DNA of 64,000 bases from Dugong dugon. Its lineage: Eukaryota > Chordata > Mammalia > Sirenia > Dugongidae. The DNA lies in contig CM057482.1 in the NCBI GenBank assembly GCA_030035585.1, forward strand, positions 13,317,001 through 13,381,000, read 5' to 3'. The position numbers and the translations under genes were made by a program. The notes beneath the pieces are model-generated. The model was not told the origin of the DNA. It did no database searches and saw only the letters and a list, made by a program, of their open reading frames with translations. This document shows, one piece after another, positions 50,420 to 61,535 of this stretch; the first letter of the stretch is position 1; the number at the start of each line of letters is the position of its first letter.

Positions 50420-50849
50420 TGGTTCCTTCATTAATAGTTAAATAAAATTTAATATGTTCATTTTTTATCTGTATGAGAGTTATGATTTTACCTTTTTTCT
50501 TTTTTGAAAATTATCTCTTGACCGTCCTTTCCTGAAAAGTTGAGAAATAGTGTATTCGCAGTATCTATGACAACCTAGCAGACTCAAGTTAATGCTACTT
50601 ATGGGCACTAGTGCAAGTATGTATATATATGTTCTGTATGTTTCTGTAACGATCTCAAATCCCATAAGGTATAAGTCACTATTATGCTTTCAAAATGTAT
50701 ATGTATAAGCACTCATAATATGAACTTAGTCATTAGAAACTTGTTCAGTCAGTAGAAAGTTACATAGAAATTTTTGAGCATAGACATCGAAGCATGTGAA
50801 GTATGTGAAGAATGTAAACAACCTTTAAGTTCACTTGGACCTGGCATGC
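50420..50849. other. intergenic, AT-rich, no gene seen
   Basis: No confident assignment. Confidence 0.4.
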
Positions 50850-51180
50850 TGCGACGCAAGAAAATATAACAGAGGCTCTCTCTAAACAACCTCCCTAGTC
50901 TCTAACCCTGAAGAAAAGATGCCTCATTCGGCTAATCTCCAACCTTGGAGAAAAGATTTAACATACTTGTCTTTGATGCCACACTGGCCCTTGTCATGTG
51001 GAGCCAAGGTGATAAACTCACATATAAACCCTAAATTTCTGCTCACTCATTGAGAGAAGGCAGAGATGAAACTGAGATTCTGTTCACTGCTGCCAACCTT
51101 GGACCCTGGCTACAAGGGACCTCTGCTAAGTTCACACAGTTGGTAAGCTTTCCTTCTGAGACCTCTCATTAAATGTAAAA
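50850..51180 (+). mobile_element. possible old LTR
   Basis: A block with two similar AAAAGA..CTAATCTCCAACC / CTAGTCTCTAACC units and a TATAAACCCTAAATT box is followed by GAGAAGGCAGAGATG. It resembles an LTR promoter region, but I cannot name it. Confidence 0.25.
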
Positions 51181-51744
51181 GCCTGAAGTCTAAAGATTTG
51201 GACTCTAACAATTGAACTAACATTATAATTGTAATTTTAAATCCTGATTCTCTGGTTGTAAATGAATGTTGTGAGGTCTTACTTGCATGCCTTGCCATGA
51301 CAACCTTGCAATTATCTAAACAAGTTTATGCCTGTCAAACCTGAATATCTCTCTATTAATTTTCTAAGATAAATCGTCCAGAACAATATACAATGTGATT
51401 AGAGCTACATTTAACAGTCATTTTTTAAAAGTTGTCAAGTGTCGTGTTATATATATTTTTACAACAATTAAAAAAAAAAAAAGACTGGAAAAGATATACC
51501 AAAGTGTGTTAGACTGTGTTTGATATTTTCTTTATTACATTTTCCAAAAAATTAATAGTATGGACTGATGCTACCTTTATTACACAAATCCACTGAGGCT
51601 AAAGTCTAAGCCCTTATTTTATTTATGGAGTCATGATTGCTCTATGCTGCTTGAAGGTGCTAGGGAAGAGTCAACAGCAAGTTCTGGGAACTGAGAGGGC
51701 AGATGATGATAGTAATAATAATAAAAATAAAATAATAAGCTTGT
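51181..51744. other. intergenic, AT-rich, no gene seen
   Basis: It includes an A-tract at about 51470-51481 and an AAT-rich patch at about 51712-51737. No gene is seen. Confidence 0.4.
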
Positions 51745-51890
51745 CTAATGTCCCAGGAATTGTGCTAAGCACTTTCCACGCAGTATCTAACTTAACCTTC
51801 ATAACATCCCTTTGAAGTAGCTACTATCAGCATTCTCACTTTACAGATGAGGAGACTGAAGTTTCGGGGGGTTAGGTAACTTGTGGTGGG
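51745..51890 (-). repeat. MIR SINE
   Basis: Reverse MIR: GTGCTAAGCACTTTCCACGC, CCTTCATAACATCCCTTTGA and TTACAGATGAGGAGACTGAA. Confidence 0.85.
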
Positions 51891-51891
51891 C

Positions 51892-52031
51892 AGGGACAGA
51901 TTACCCAATAGGCAAGGTATGCACGGGCTTACTTGTGTTTACTTGCTCATCTGTAGTGCACAATTTCACATGGGTTTCACCATATTACTACAAGCCTGTG
52001 CATACCTTGTTTCCTGATTAATCCACCCCTG
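51892..52031. repeat. imperfect inverted repeat, MITE-like
   Basis: The left arm core CAAGGTATGCACGGGCTT (51913-51930) and right arm core AAGCCTGTGCATACCTTG (51992-52009) are inverted copies with one mismatch. Weaker pairing extends to about 40 bp per arm (GGACAGATTA / TAATCCACCCC). It could be a small DNA transposon. Confidence 0.6.
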
Positions 52032-53031
52032 GTGGTGGGGTAGGGATTTAAACTTGGGCTCTTAACTCCCTTGTTATCCTGCTTCATTTGAGAAATGTTG
52101 GAAAGGAAGTCCTGGGATCCCCTTCTGAAAATTCACCTCTGCAAATACTGAATCCAAGGCCTCAGAATCAATTTATCCACAAAACACTTACTTAATTTCC
52201 TCTATGTCCCAAGACCTGAGAATAAGAGATGGCCAAGTCTTCAAGTAACTCATGAGCTAAGATGAGCTGACAGGATGGAATAAGTACGGGAGAATTGCTC
52301 TGGGAACACAAAGCAAGGGTGTACAAGGATGAAGGTTAGGAAGTGCTTCTAGGAGAAGGTGACAGCAGCTTGAGACTTAAAGAACAGGCTTGGTGAAGGG
52401 GTTGAGGAATTGGTAAGGGCATTCAGGACAGAAGAATGGCCCGAACGAAGGGGTATTAAAGAAACACCAGAGAAGCACAGTAAGGACATTCATTCTAGCA
52501 CTACAGTCCCCAAACTCCAGCGCCCCACCTCTTCTCCTCCCTCAGTTACCAGAAGCTACCGTTTTGTTCAGTGGGAAGATGGACACAGTTGACCGTGGGG
52601 AGTGTGTGCTTGAACCAAGCTATGGCAATCACAGCCCATCTTTCTCTGGATGTTTGGACTTGGGTCAGATCGTCTCTCCTCAAGACCTAATGGTGTAAGT
52701 TGAAGCAGAGAAACCCAAGGCAGTGGGTGTGCAGAGGGCAACATGAGTGTAAGCAGACACAGAGAGAGGAGTAGACCAGGCTGTGAGAGGTCTGAGTGAT
52801 GTGTCTGTCCCTGGATCTACACATCCCTGAGGTCCAGCAGTATGTCCCACATGGAGTTCCAGGACACATGCCACAGTCTTCTTAATAAATTACTCATTTT
52901 CTTTAGATTGTCCAAATTGGGTTTCTGTCACCTGTAATCAAAGATCACTGCCTGACACAGTCCCCGAATTGGTCAGAGTCAGGACAGGAGTACCAAACCC
53001 AAAGAGGTTGACTATAGGCCAGGAGGCCAAC
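52032..53031. other. intergenic, no gene seen
   Basis: Unique sequence with no confident repeat. The short frames have no domain signature. Confidence 0.4.
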
Positions 53032-53524
53032 TGTCATGGATTGAATTGTGTCCCCCCAAAATATCTGTCAACTTGGTTGGGTTATGATTCCCAGTATTGT
53101 ATAACTGTGTACCAGTTTTTAATCTGATGTGATTTCCTTATGTGTTGTAAACTCTATCACTATGATGTAATAAGATGGATTAGTGGCAGTTATACTGATG
53201 AGGTCTACAAGATTAGATAGTGTCTTAAGCCAGTGTCTTTTGAGATATAAAAGAGAGAAGTGAGCAGAGACACATGGGAACCTCAGACCGCCAGGAAAGC
53301 AGTGCTGGGAGCAGAGCGCGTCCTTTGGACCTGAGGTTCCTGCACTGAGATGCTCCCAGACCAAGGGAAGACTGATGCATCACAGGGACCTTCCTCCAGA
53401 GCTGACAGAGAGGTGGAAACCTCCTGGAGCTGATGCCCTGAATTTGGACTTGTAGCCTCCTGGACTTTGTTAAAGCCATCCACTTGTGGTATTTCTGTTA
53501 GAGCAGTTCTAGATGACTAAGACA
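53032..53524 (+). mobile_element. MaLR-like solo LTR with perfect duplication
   Basis: TGTCATGGATTGAATTGTGT start, GATATAAAAGAGAGAAGTGA promoter region and an end at ACTAAGACA. It is flanked by the exact 5-bp duplication CCAAC. It is very similar to the LTR at 55037-55532. Confidence 0.85.
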
Positions 53525-53721
53525 CCAACTGATTCGTTTACCGTGAGAAATGTAGTTGCTCATTGGTCAGCCTGTCATATTGTTATTGCCGATGTCTCCT
53601 TTCCCTATAGAAAAGCCACTTGGATTGGCAAGTGGATCCTTGGAACCAGCTTGGTGAACAGGCCATAGTGCCAGTAGTAATCTTTATGGCTAGTGGCTGG
53701 GCAAGCTAGGGTCACCCAGGG

Positions 53722-54055
53722 ATTGGCAAACTGTTTCGGAAAAGGGCCAGAAAGTAAATATTTTAGCCTTGCGGTCTCTCTGTAGCAACTGTCTGACTCT
53801 GTCATTGTAGCATGAGAACAGCCAAAGACAACAAATGAATGAGCATAGCCATGTTCCAGTAAAACTTTATTTATGGACGCTAAAATTCAAATCTCGTATA
53901 ATTTCCATGTGTCTCAAGATACTATTTTTCTTTTGATTGTTTTCAGCCATTTAAAAATATAAAAACCATTCTTAGCTCGCAGGTCCAACAAAACTAGGCA
54001 GCAGTGGGGCAGACTTGGCCTGTGGACTGTAGCCTGCCAACCGCTGACCTAGAGC
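53722..54055 (+). mobile_element. hAT-like DNA transposon (non-autonomous)
   Basis: GGGATTGGCAAACTGTTTCGG..GGGCCAGAAAGTAAATATT, ATGTTCCAGTAAAACTTTAT and an opposing end GACTTGGCCTGTGGACTGTA..CTGCCAACCGCTGACC. These are paired terminal repeats of a widespread mammalian hAT family. Confidence 0.7.
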
Positions 54056-54721
54056 ATAAACCCTCATGCGAGGAAGGAAGATGGCTATCAAGGAGGCTGG
54101 ACCATTGGGTCAGCTGACCAAGGCCACTGCTGGGGCCACTGCCCAGTCTTGTCACATTGGATTCCTCCTCTCTCTGTCCAGTCAGACCACCCTCTTTCAG
54201 TTACCACCCTCCTGCAGACAAAATTCAAGACCCTTGAGTAGGTTTAAGCGCTTAGAGATAATGATATTTCGTCTTTCCCAGAACTTTGCCTTGACCACCT
54301 TGACACAGCTACTCCTAACAATTCCAAGGGCAGCTGTCCTACCCTCAGCCCCTGTGAGAAGTGGATCATTTCTCCCCACCCACCCTGCCCTGCACAATTG
54401 AGGGGCCGTGGGGGGATGCCTGCCCAGAGCCCAGCCCGGGATACGCTAGCTGCAGTCCTTGACTCATGGCCTGGCTAGAAAACACGGGCTGACCAATCCC
54501 TGCTGTCTTTCAAGAAGTGTCTTAAGTGACCCAGAGGGAACCTGCAGTTGGTGGTAGGCTCTGTGGCTGGAAGGTTGAGTTGACCCAGTGTTGGCACTGC
54601 CACAGGGGCCAGGTGCTAGTTGAAGTTATAGGGGAACAGAGAGTATGGATGCGAAAGGAAGGTGGGTGGTAAGAGATAACAGAGTGGGTGCCTTCAAGGC
54701 AGAGAAAGAGGAGAGAGACAC
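54056..54721. other. intergenic, no gene seen
   Basis: Unique sequence. I see nothing specific. Confidence 0.4.
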
Positions 54722-55795
54722 TGTCTTAGGCAGCGTTCTCTAGAGAAGCAAAACCAGCGAAGCATATACATACATACATATATATATAGAGAGAGGGATT
54801 TATCTGGAGAAAATGGCTCACATGGTTGTAGAGGCTGACAAGCCCCAAATCTGTGGGTCAGGTGTCGGGCTGGAGGCTTCTCCTGACTCATGTTAGCTGC
54901 AGGGGCTGACAAACCCAAGATTGGTAGGTAAGATGACAGGCTGCTGACTCACAGGCCGAAGAGGCTGATGAATCTCAAGATTGGCAGGCAGACTGCAGGC
55001 TGCTGGCTCAAGTCCCAAGAACTCGAGGTCAGATGATGTCATGGATTGAATTGTGTCCCCCAAAAATGTATGTCAACTTGGCTAGGCCGTGATTCCCAGT
55101 ATTGTGTGATTGTCCACCATTTTGTCATCTGAGGTGATTTTCCATTGTGTTGTAAATCCTACGTCTATGATGTCAATGAGGCAGGACTCAATCTACAAGA
55201 TTAGATTGTGTTTTAAGTCAAATCTTTTTCAAGATATAAAAGAGAGAAGTGAGCAGAGAGACAGGCGGACCTCATACCACCAAGAAATAAGAGCCAGGAG
55301 ACTAGCACGTCCTTTGGACCTGGGGTCCATGCTCTGAGAAGCTCCTTAATTGGAGAAGATTGATGACAAGGACCTTCCACCAGAGCCAACAGAGAGAGAA
55401 AGCCTTCCCTGGAGCTGGCACCCTGAATTTGGACTTCTAGCCTCCTAAACTGTGAGAGAATAAATTTCTCTTTGTTAAAGCCATCCACTTGTGGTATTTC
55501 TGTTATTATAGCAGCGCTGGATAACTAAGACAGAAGATAACAAGCTGGATGCAGGATCCAGAGCAAGCAAAAGTCAGTGAGCTTGGCCAGAACGTCCATT
55601 TATATTGGATGCATGCCACACCCCTGATGAAACTTCCCTTACGACTGATTGGCTGATCACGTCATGGAGGTAATTACATTATATCACAAAATGGAGAATA
55701 ACTACATCATTACATAACTGCCCAATTACATCATTACATAACTGCCAAACACAGAATCATGGCCCAGCCAAGCTGATACAACCTTAACCATCACG
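54722..55795 (-). mobile_element. ERVL/MLT2-like solo LTR, second copy, interrupted
   Basis: The same family as 47308-47863: TGTCTTAGGCAGCGTTCTCT start, GTTAGCTGCAGGGGCTGACA middle and the two-fold ACATCATTACATAACTGCC end. It is split at 55037 by a MaLR-like LTR. Confidence 0.75.
55037..55532 (+). mobile_element. MaLR-like solo LTR nested in another LTR
   Basis: TGTCATGGATTGAATTGTGT to ATAACTAAGACA, with an AGAATAAATTTCTC poly(A) region. Target flanks GATGA and GAAGA approximate a 5-bp duplication. It is in the opposite orientation to its host LTR. Confidence 0.85.
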
Positions 55796-56520
55796 GACAG
55801 GTACTGAGAGACAGACACAGTTGCTGGATCTCCAAACTGCCCTGTTTCAGGCCCTTTTTGGGGCTTGACAAGGGGTCTTCACTGAATCTTCGTGGGACCC
55901 ACCTTTTCCTGGGGTAATCTGAACACTTCTCTGATAGACTCTATCAAACAGAAAGCCCTGACTGGAGCAGGTCGTTCCTGCTGCTGGCTGAACTCGTCCT
56001 TTGCACTGCAAGTCTTTCTGATTTCACTTTCAGAGGGAAATGTGAACTTCAGGTTGGGGACTCCTTGCTGTCTGCAGGTTGGAATCTTGCCTCAGCCACT
56101 TAAAGTCACAGTTGGGTAACTTGGGTCTCACTTTCTCTCTTAAATGGTCATCCTGAAGCATGGTCCATTGACGATTACAGTGTTGAACTTTATCTGAGCC
56201 TTGTGCTCCTGGAAGATAGTGATGGTTAGGGGCCCCACTCCCCACCCCTTTATGTGCCCAGAAACCGCTAACAACTAAGTACCGCCTTGCTCTCTGCATA
56301 TTCCAAGAAAAGACTGGCCCCCACCCTTTCCTATGACTCCCATAAGACTGGCTGATGACTCCTTTATTTACCTGCCTCTATGAAACCACAAGCCTCTTTT
56401 CTTTGGGAAGTTCCTCATAAATGAACGTTCTCCCTATTGCAGTATCCTGATAAAAATCATCTCTTTAATTGTCCCGTGACTTTTGCTTTCCCCAATACCC
56501 GGCCGGGGTGGTTGGAAGCG
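55796..56520. other. intergenic; possible LTR remnant at 56280-56500
   Basis: The 56280-56500 part has ATGAACGTTCTCCCTATTGC..AATAAC-like spacing reminiscent of an LTR 3' end (CTGATAAAAATCATCTCTTT). This is not certain. No gene is seen. Confidence 0.3.
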
Positions 56521-57060
56521 TCAATTGGGTTGGGAGTCCGGAGTCCCACCTTCCAGTCCCGATTCGCCCATGCCTGGCTTCCGCTTCAGGCAGGTTTCAG
56601 GTCTGGGTTGTGAGCTCACTAAAGGCGTCCAGACTGGAGGACGTGTGAGGCTTTGGGATGTAGCGGCAACCTGGCCCCCCAAGCCCCTAGGCGGGGAGGT
56701 GGGCGGAGCCGGTAGCTGTAACTTTGCACGCTGCCACCAGAGGGCGGTGTCTCCGCGAAGAAGGGCCATAGCAGCTGCCGGCAGACCCGCTCGCTTCTGC
56801 AGAGCCTTTAGAAACGCGCATTGAAGTGGCCGCCAAGCAGCATTCTTTTCAGCCCTCCGGAGCTTTCCCTTGCTCCTGCAGTTGCACTCAAGGCGCCTCC
56901 TTCTGCTCCTGCACCCAGCGAACTCCCCTCCTCCGCCCGTGCCCAGCACAGGCTCTGGAGTGGGCGGAAGGGGTGGGGGGGGGGGCGCTTAAAAGGCTAT
57001 CTCAACCCTCCAGGCCTCTAGCGCTTGAAGGGTGACACCGTCTTCCCCTCCCTCGGCCCT
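56521..57060 (+). promoter_or_regulatory. isolated CpG/GC-rich, promoter-like patch
   Basis: A moderately CpG-rich stretch (GGCGGGGAGGTGGGCGGAGC, AGAGGGCGGTGTCTCCGCG) is followed by a run of G and GCGCTTAAAAGGCTATCTC, a TATA-like box. It stands in repeat-rich, CpG-poor DNA. No open frame here is recognisable, so if it is a promoter it is probably for a non-coding transcript. Confidence 0.3.
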
Positions 57061-57214
57061 CTGGCCTCTCTTCTCTACTTGAGGCGGATTAAAGGATTCC
57101 TGGGGCAGCCGGGAAATTGGGAGGAAGGGCAGGAGGGAGGAGCTGGAGGAGGACAGATTTGGGCGCGGCACTTCACCAGTCACACGTATCAGCCCGTTGG
57201 AGCACCACAGTGTC

Positions 57215-57345
57215 CCCTTAAAGTGGGCAAGGCAGGAACTGTTACCCCATTTGAGAGATGGAGAAACAGGCTCTGTCCGAGAAACAAAAAGTGATTAGCC
57301 TACGGCCGCACAGCTAGAAAATGGCAGAATTAAGGAATTCCGTTC
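57215..57345 (-). repeat. MIR SINE
   Basis: Reverse MIR: TTACCCCATTTGAGAGATGG, AAACAGGCTCTG and CACAGCTAGAAAATGGCAGA. Confidence 0.75.
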
Positions 57346-57711
57346 TCCAGGCCCTAAACCCCAAGCCCTTGGGATGGTGCCGCACAGTTAGATGGCTTCC
57401 CAACTAAACTTGGGCCGCTCTGGTGGAAAAGGGCACTGGGCGTTCTCTCCTCTCGGGTCAGCGACCCCGCGGACACCAAAATGCAGCCACTTTGAAGGAC
57501 TCAAATTGTACGACTTTATATACTGACTGGAATATACTATCCCGTTTGCTTTTTAAAGTGTATACGTCTACATACACATCTTCAAAGCAAATATAAATAT
57601 AAAAGCCAAACTTTACAGCGTCTGGCTGCCGGGGTTAGAATTGCAGTGCTGGGAAGAGGATTCTCATCTTCTCACTATTGTTCCAATTATTCATTACTAG
57701 CATATATAAAA
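57346..57711. other. intergenic, no gene seen
   Basis: Nothing specific recognised. Confidence 0.4.
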
Positions 57712-57915
57712 GGAGCCCTGGTGGCGCAGTAGTTAAGCGCTCAGCTACTAACCGAAAGGTTGGCGGTTTGAACCCACCAGGTGCTCTGCGGGAGAAAGAT
57801 GTGGCTGCCTGCTTCGGGAAATATTACAGCCTTGGAAACCCTGTGGGGCAGCTCTGCTCTCCTATAGGGTCGCTATGAGTCAGAATCGACTGGAGGGCAA
57901 TGGGTTTGGGGTTTA
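57712..57915 (+). mobile_element. AfroSINE, little diverged
   Basis: Full forward copy: GGAGCCCTGGTGGCGCAGTA head, GAAAGGTTGGCGGTTTGAAC box B and CTATGAGTCAGAATCGACTG tail. It is flanked by AGCATATATAAA and AGTATGTATAAA. Confidence 0.95.
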
Positions 57916-58309
57916 GTATGTATAAACCAGGAAGAGGAATAACGTTTCAGTATTTCTGTTTGACAAAAAGTAATCCGCGGCGAAGAACTGGAAAATATAC
58001 AGAAGAGAATGAAGAAAATAAAAATCAGCAGTGATGCCCCTCCTCCAATAGGTACTGATGTTTTTTTCTTTTCTTGTCGGTTTGTTTCTCTATAAAATGT
58101 GAGTAATAACAGCATTAACTGTACAGGAATGTTGTGAGGATTGAGTGGGAGAATGCATGTAATAACTAACATTCCAAAAGTGTTAGCTGTTTTCATATGT
58201 CACAAAATTAGCACCAAACTGTATACATCACTTGTAAGCTGCTGTTTTCACTTATAACGTTACTTCATAAAGTTTTCCTTTAAAAATTATATTTTTAATG
58301 ATTGCATGA

Positions 58310-58600
58310 TATTTCATTGCATTTAACTACAATTTATTTAATCTATCCCTACTGTAGAGACTTTAAATTCTTTCCAGTTTTTGCTATTAAAATAACAGTG
58401 AGATTAACATCTTTAAGCATCTCTCCTTGTCAGCATTTCTGATGACTTCCTCAGATGGATTTCCAGAGGTAGGATTACCGGGACAAAGGGTGCGAATGTT
58501 TTTCAGGCTTTTGATTCAGGTTACCAAATTGCTTCCCAGAAAGATCTTGCCAATTTACACCCCACCTGTGGTGCGTGAGAATGCCTGTCCCACAGCGCAC
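58310..58600 (-). mobile_element. old L1-like fragment
   Basis: TTTCCAGTTTTTGCTATTAA, GATGGATTTCCAGAGGTAGG, ATTACCGGGACAAAGGGTGC and TTACCAAATTGCTTCCCAGA follow a common L1-derived segment. Orientation is tentative. Confidence 0.5.
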
Positions 58601-58779
58601 AAAGGAGGGATTTTTTAGGATGGGTGAGATTTGAGAGTATTGCTGAACTAAGGAGAAGGAGCCCGCAGTGAGGGAAAGTTTAAATTTCAGGAGAGAGAGA
58701 GGATATTAAGGGAGCCAGGTCCCTTAGAGAAACGGAGGGGGAGTTTGGAGCACATCTATAGGGATTGCCTCGGATTTAA

Positions 58780-58934
58780 GAAAACCCATTGCCATCGAGT
58801 GAATTCCGACTCGTAGCAACCCTATAGGACGGAGTAGAACTGCCCCATAGGGTTTCCAAGGAGCAGCTCATGGATTCATACTGCTGACCTTTTGGTTAGC
58901 AGCCGAGCTCTTAACCACGGTGCTACCAGGGCTC
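58780..58934 (-). mobile_element. AfroSINE, short form
   Basis: Reverse copy: AAACCCATTGCCATCGAGTG to CGGTGCTACCAGGGCTCC. The flanks GGATTTAAGAAA and AGACTTAAGAAA suggest the duplication. Confidence 0.92.
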
Positions 58935-59046
58935 CAGACTTAAGAAAGGGCACCTCATTTTCTGACAGAAAGAGGTGCGATTGGATGTGGCTGTACGTTA
59001 ATTGTGAGTAGGTAGATGAAAATTTTCAAGCACTAGCCCCTAGAGA

Positions 59047-59230
59047 AGGAGCCCTGGTGGCACCATGGTTAAGTGCTCGGCTGCTGATCCACCCAGCTGC
59101 TCTGTGGGAGAAAGACCTGGCGATCTTCTCCAGTAAAGATTATAGCCCAGGAAATCCTATGGGGCAGTTTTTCTCTGTCATGTGGGATCACTGTGAGTCT
59201 AAATTGACTCGATGGCACCCAACAACGACA
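59047..59230 (+). mobile_element. AfroSINE with RTE-type tail
   Basis: GGAGCCCTGGTGGCACCATG head to TTGACTCGATGGCACCCAAC tail. The flanks AGCCCCTAG and AGCCCTTAG form the duplication. Part of box B is deleted. Confidence 0.92.
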
Positions 59231-59359
59231 GCCCTTAGGGACCCCCTTTCTCAATAAAGTAGGCAGCTGGGTCATCTAATCAAAGGAGAAGGGTGAGAGT
59301 TGGGGAGATCTGAGGAGAGGGACTCGGCATCAGCACCTGTGGTTAACTGTCACCGCATA

Positions 59360-59506
59360 ACCAAAACCAAATCTGTTGCCATCGAGTTGATTCTGACTCA
59401 GAGCGACCCTATAGGACAGAGTAGAACTTCCCCACAGGGTTTCCAAGGAGTGGCTGACCTTTTGGTTAGCAGCCTGAGCTGTTAGCCACTGTGCCACCAT
59501 GGCTCC
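59360..59506 (-). mobile_element. AfroSINE, short form
   Basis: Reverse copy: TCTGTTGCCATCGAGTTGAT to CTGTGCCACCATGGCTCC. Confidence 0.92.
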
Positions 59507-59808
59507 TGGAGACTGTTGAAGTGGGGATAAAATAAGACATTAGGAGATGGAGAATTTTTCTGCCCCCCAAAACTATCCTTTCCACCAAGTCCTGCCATGA
59601 TTTCGTGCATAACAGTTATGATAATAGTTCTTGCCCGGTGGCCTAGAAGCCCACCAGTCTAGTCTCAAATAGTCTCCATTGGCATTTGTGGTATTCTCTG
59701 GCCTCAAAGGGTATGTATCTGAGTTCTGGTTGTGGTACAAAAGACAAAAATGAGCAGCACTTCCCTACTCCTCCCACCCCCATCCCCACCACACACATAC
59801 ACCCACAC

Positions 59809-59819
<11 letters not shown>

Positions 59820-59858
<39 letters not shown>
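59820..59858. repeat. (CA)n microsatellite
   Basis: About 19 CA units, preceded by an imperfect CCCACA-rich stretch. Confidence 0.93.
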
Positions 59859-59861
<3 letters not shown>

Positions 59862-60143
59862 CAGACACACTTGGATTCCTGGGCATATAAAGAGGAGGCA
59901 GGCAGCCTTGGATACTAGCCACTAACTGAGGTGAAGACAAGATACATTGTAGGTCATGTGCAATTCCTGGTAGCTCACTGTATCAGCTCTCTCTCTCCTC
60001 CTCAAAAAAAAACATACTGTTTAATTCAAGGGAGTAAACATGTCTTACTATATTTGAATGCACTTTGATTTTTCACAGTTAATTAATTAATTTAATTAAC
60101 ATTAAATCAGGAACTATTTCAGGCAATGAAAGAAATATATTAT

Positions 60144-60348
60144 GGTTGCTGTTAGGTGCTGCTGAGTCAATTTCCGACTCATAGCGACCCTGTGTGACAG
60201 AGTACAACTGCCCCATAGGGTTTTCTAGGCAGTAATGTTTATGGGAGCAGATTGTCAGGTCTTTCTCCTGCGGAGCAGCTGGCTGGGTTCAAACCACCAA
60301 CCTTTCAGTTAGCAGCTGAGTGCTTAACCGTTGCACCACCAGGGCTTT
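60144..60348 (-). mobile_element. AfroSINE with RTE-type tail
   Basis: Reverse copy: GGTTGCTGTTAGGTGCTGCT tail to GTTGCACCACCAGGGCTTT head. The flanks GAAAGAAATAT and CAAAGAAATAT form the likely duplication. Confidence 0.93.
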
Positions 60349-60902
60349 TTCAAAGAAATATGTATATAATAAAATAATAATATGCCTACTACCTAGCGTA
60401 AGGACTAAAACATTAGAGATGCAATTAAAGCCCCCTGTGCATGCCTCTGATTAAAACAAAACAAAGCAAATTTATTGAAGTATAGCACACACCCATTCGT
60501 TTATCTTTAACATATAAATAATTTTCAAAATTCAATTCTTGAGCCACCATTTGTGATTTTGTTCTTGGGACAGCTTCACTTCTGATGACAACATAACCAG
60601 GTGTTGCAGTAGTGTGAGTCTGGAAACTGTATTTCTTGAATCACCAAATTCATGAATTAAACAGTGTCTTTTGACTTTTCCTATTATCATATGATATTTC
60701 AACACTTTGTTGTTGAGTATGTCAATGCAAACAATCCAACATACAAAAACATGAAAGAGTATCCAAGTGAAAAAGTAAGTCTCTTGCCCATCTCTGTCCT
60801 TGAATCACTCATCACTTCTCTTCCCAGAAGGCAGCCATAGTTATAGTTTCCTCTGTATCCTTCCGGAGAGATTCTACAACTGCAGTGAATTTTCAATGAG
60901 AT
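60349..60902. other. intergenic, AT-rich, no gene seen
   Basis: An L1-like scrap is possible near 60470-60560 (AAATTTATTGAAGTATAGCAC). Nothing else is recognised. Confidence 0.4.
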
Positions 60903-60942
60903 TATATATATATAGACACACATACACACACACACACACATG
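60903..60942. repeat. TA/CA compound simple repeat
   Basis: ATATATATATAG then about 12 CA units. It abuts the AfroSINE tail. Confidence 0.8.
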
Positions 60943-61089
60943 TTGCCGTCGAGTCGATTCCAACTCATAGTGACCCTATAGGACAGAGTAGAGGTGCCCC
61001 ATAGGGTTTCCAAGGAGCGGCTGGTGGATTCAAACTGCCGACCTTTTGATTAGCAGCTGAACTCTTAACCACTGCACCTCCAGGGCTCC
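60943..61089 (-). mobile_element. AfroSINE, short form, little diverged
   Basis: Reverse copy: GTTGCCGTCGAGTCGATTCC to CTGCACCTCCAGGGCTCC. Confidence 0.93.
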
Positions 61090-61102
61090 ATGTATATACT
61101 TC

Positions 61103-61535
61103 TGTCTTAGTTACCCTGTGCTGCTGTAACAAAAGATATCCCAAGTGGGTAGCTTTAAAGAACAGAAATTTATTTTCTCATGGTTCAGGAAGCTAGCTGG
61201 CCAAATTCAGGGTGGAGTTCTAGGGGAGGCCCTTCCTTGTCTGTTTCAGCTTCTAGTAGCTGCTGGCGATTCTTGGAGTTACTGCACTTGTAGCTACATG
61301 GATGTGCGTGTCTGTCTTCATATGGCGCCTTCCCCTGTGTATGTCTGTGTCTATTCTGCTCTTTTTATAACTGAGAAATGATAAGGTTTAGGATTCACCC
61401 TATTCTGGTATGGCCTCATTAACATAACAAAAGAAAACCCCTATTTTCAACATGGTCATGGTTATGTTTACAGGTACAGGAGTTAGGATTTTAACATATA
61501 TTTTGGGGGGAGGGCACAATTCAATCTGTAAATAC
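61103..61535 (-). mobile_element. MLT1-like MaLR LTR
   Basis: Reverse LTR: TGTCTTAGTTACCCTGTGCT, TGTAACAAAAGATATCCCAA, ACAGAAATTTATTTTCTCAT, TCTGCTCTTTTTATAACTGA and TTTTGGGGGGAGGGCACAAT. Confidence 0.8.

Noticed and set aside
57712-57790. tRNA gene
   Set aside because: Box A and box B-like sequences belong to the AfroSINE head; the RTE-type tail follows directly and the acceptor stem is not complete.
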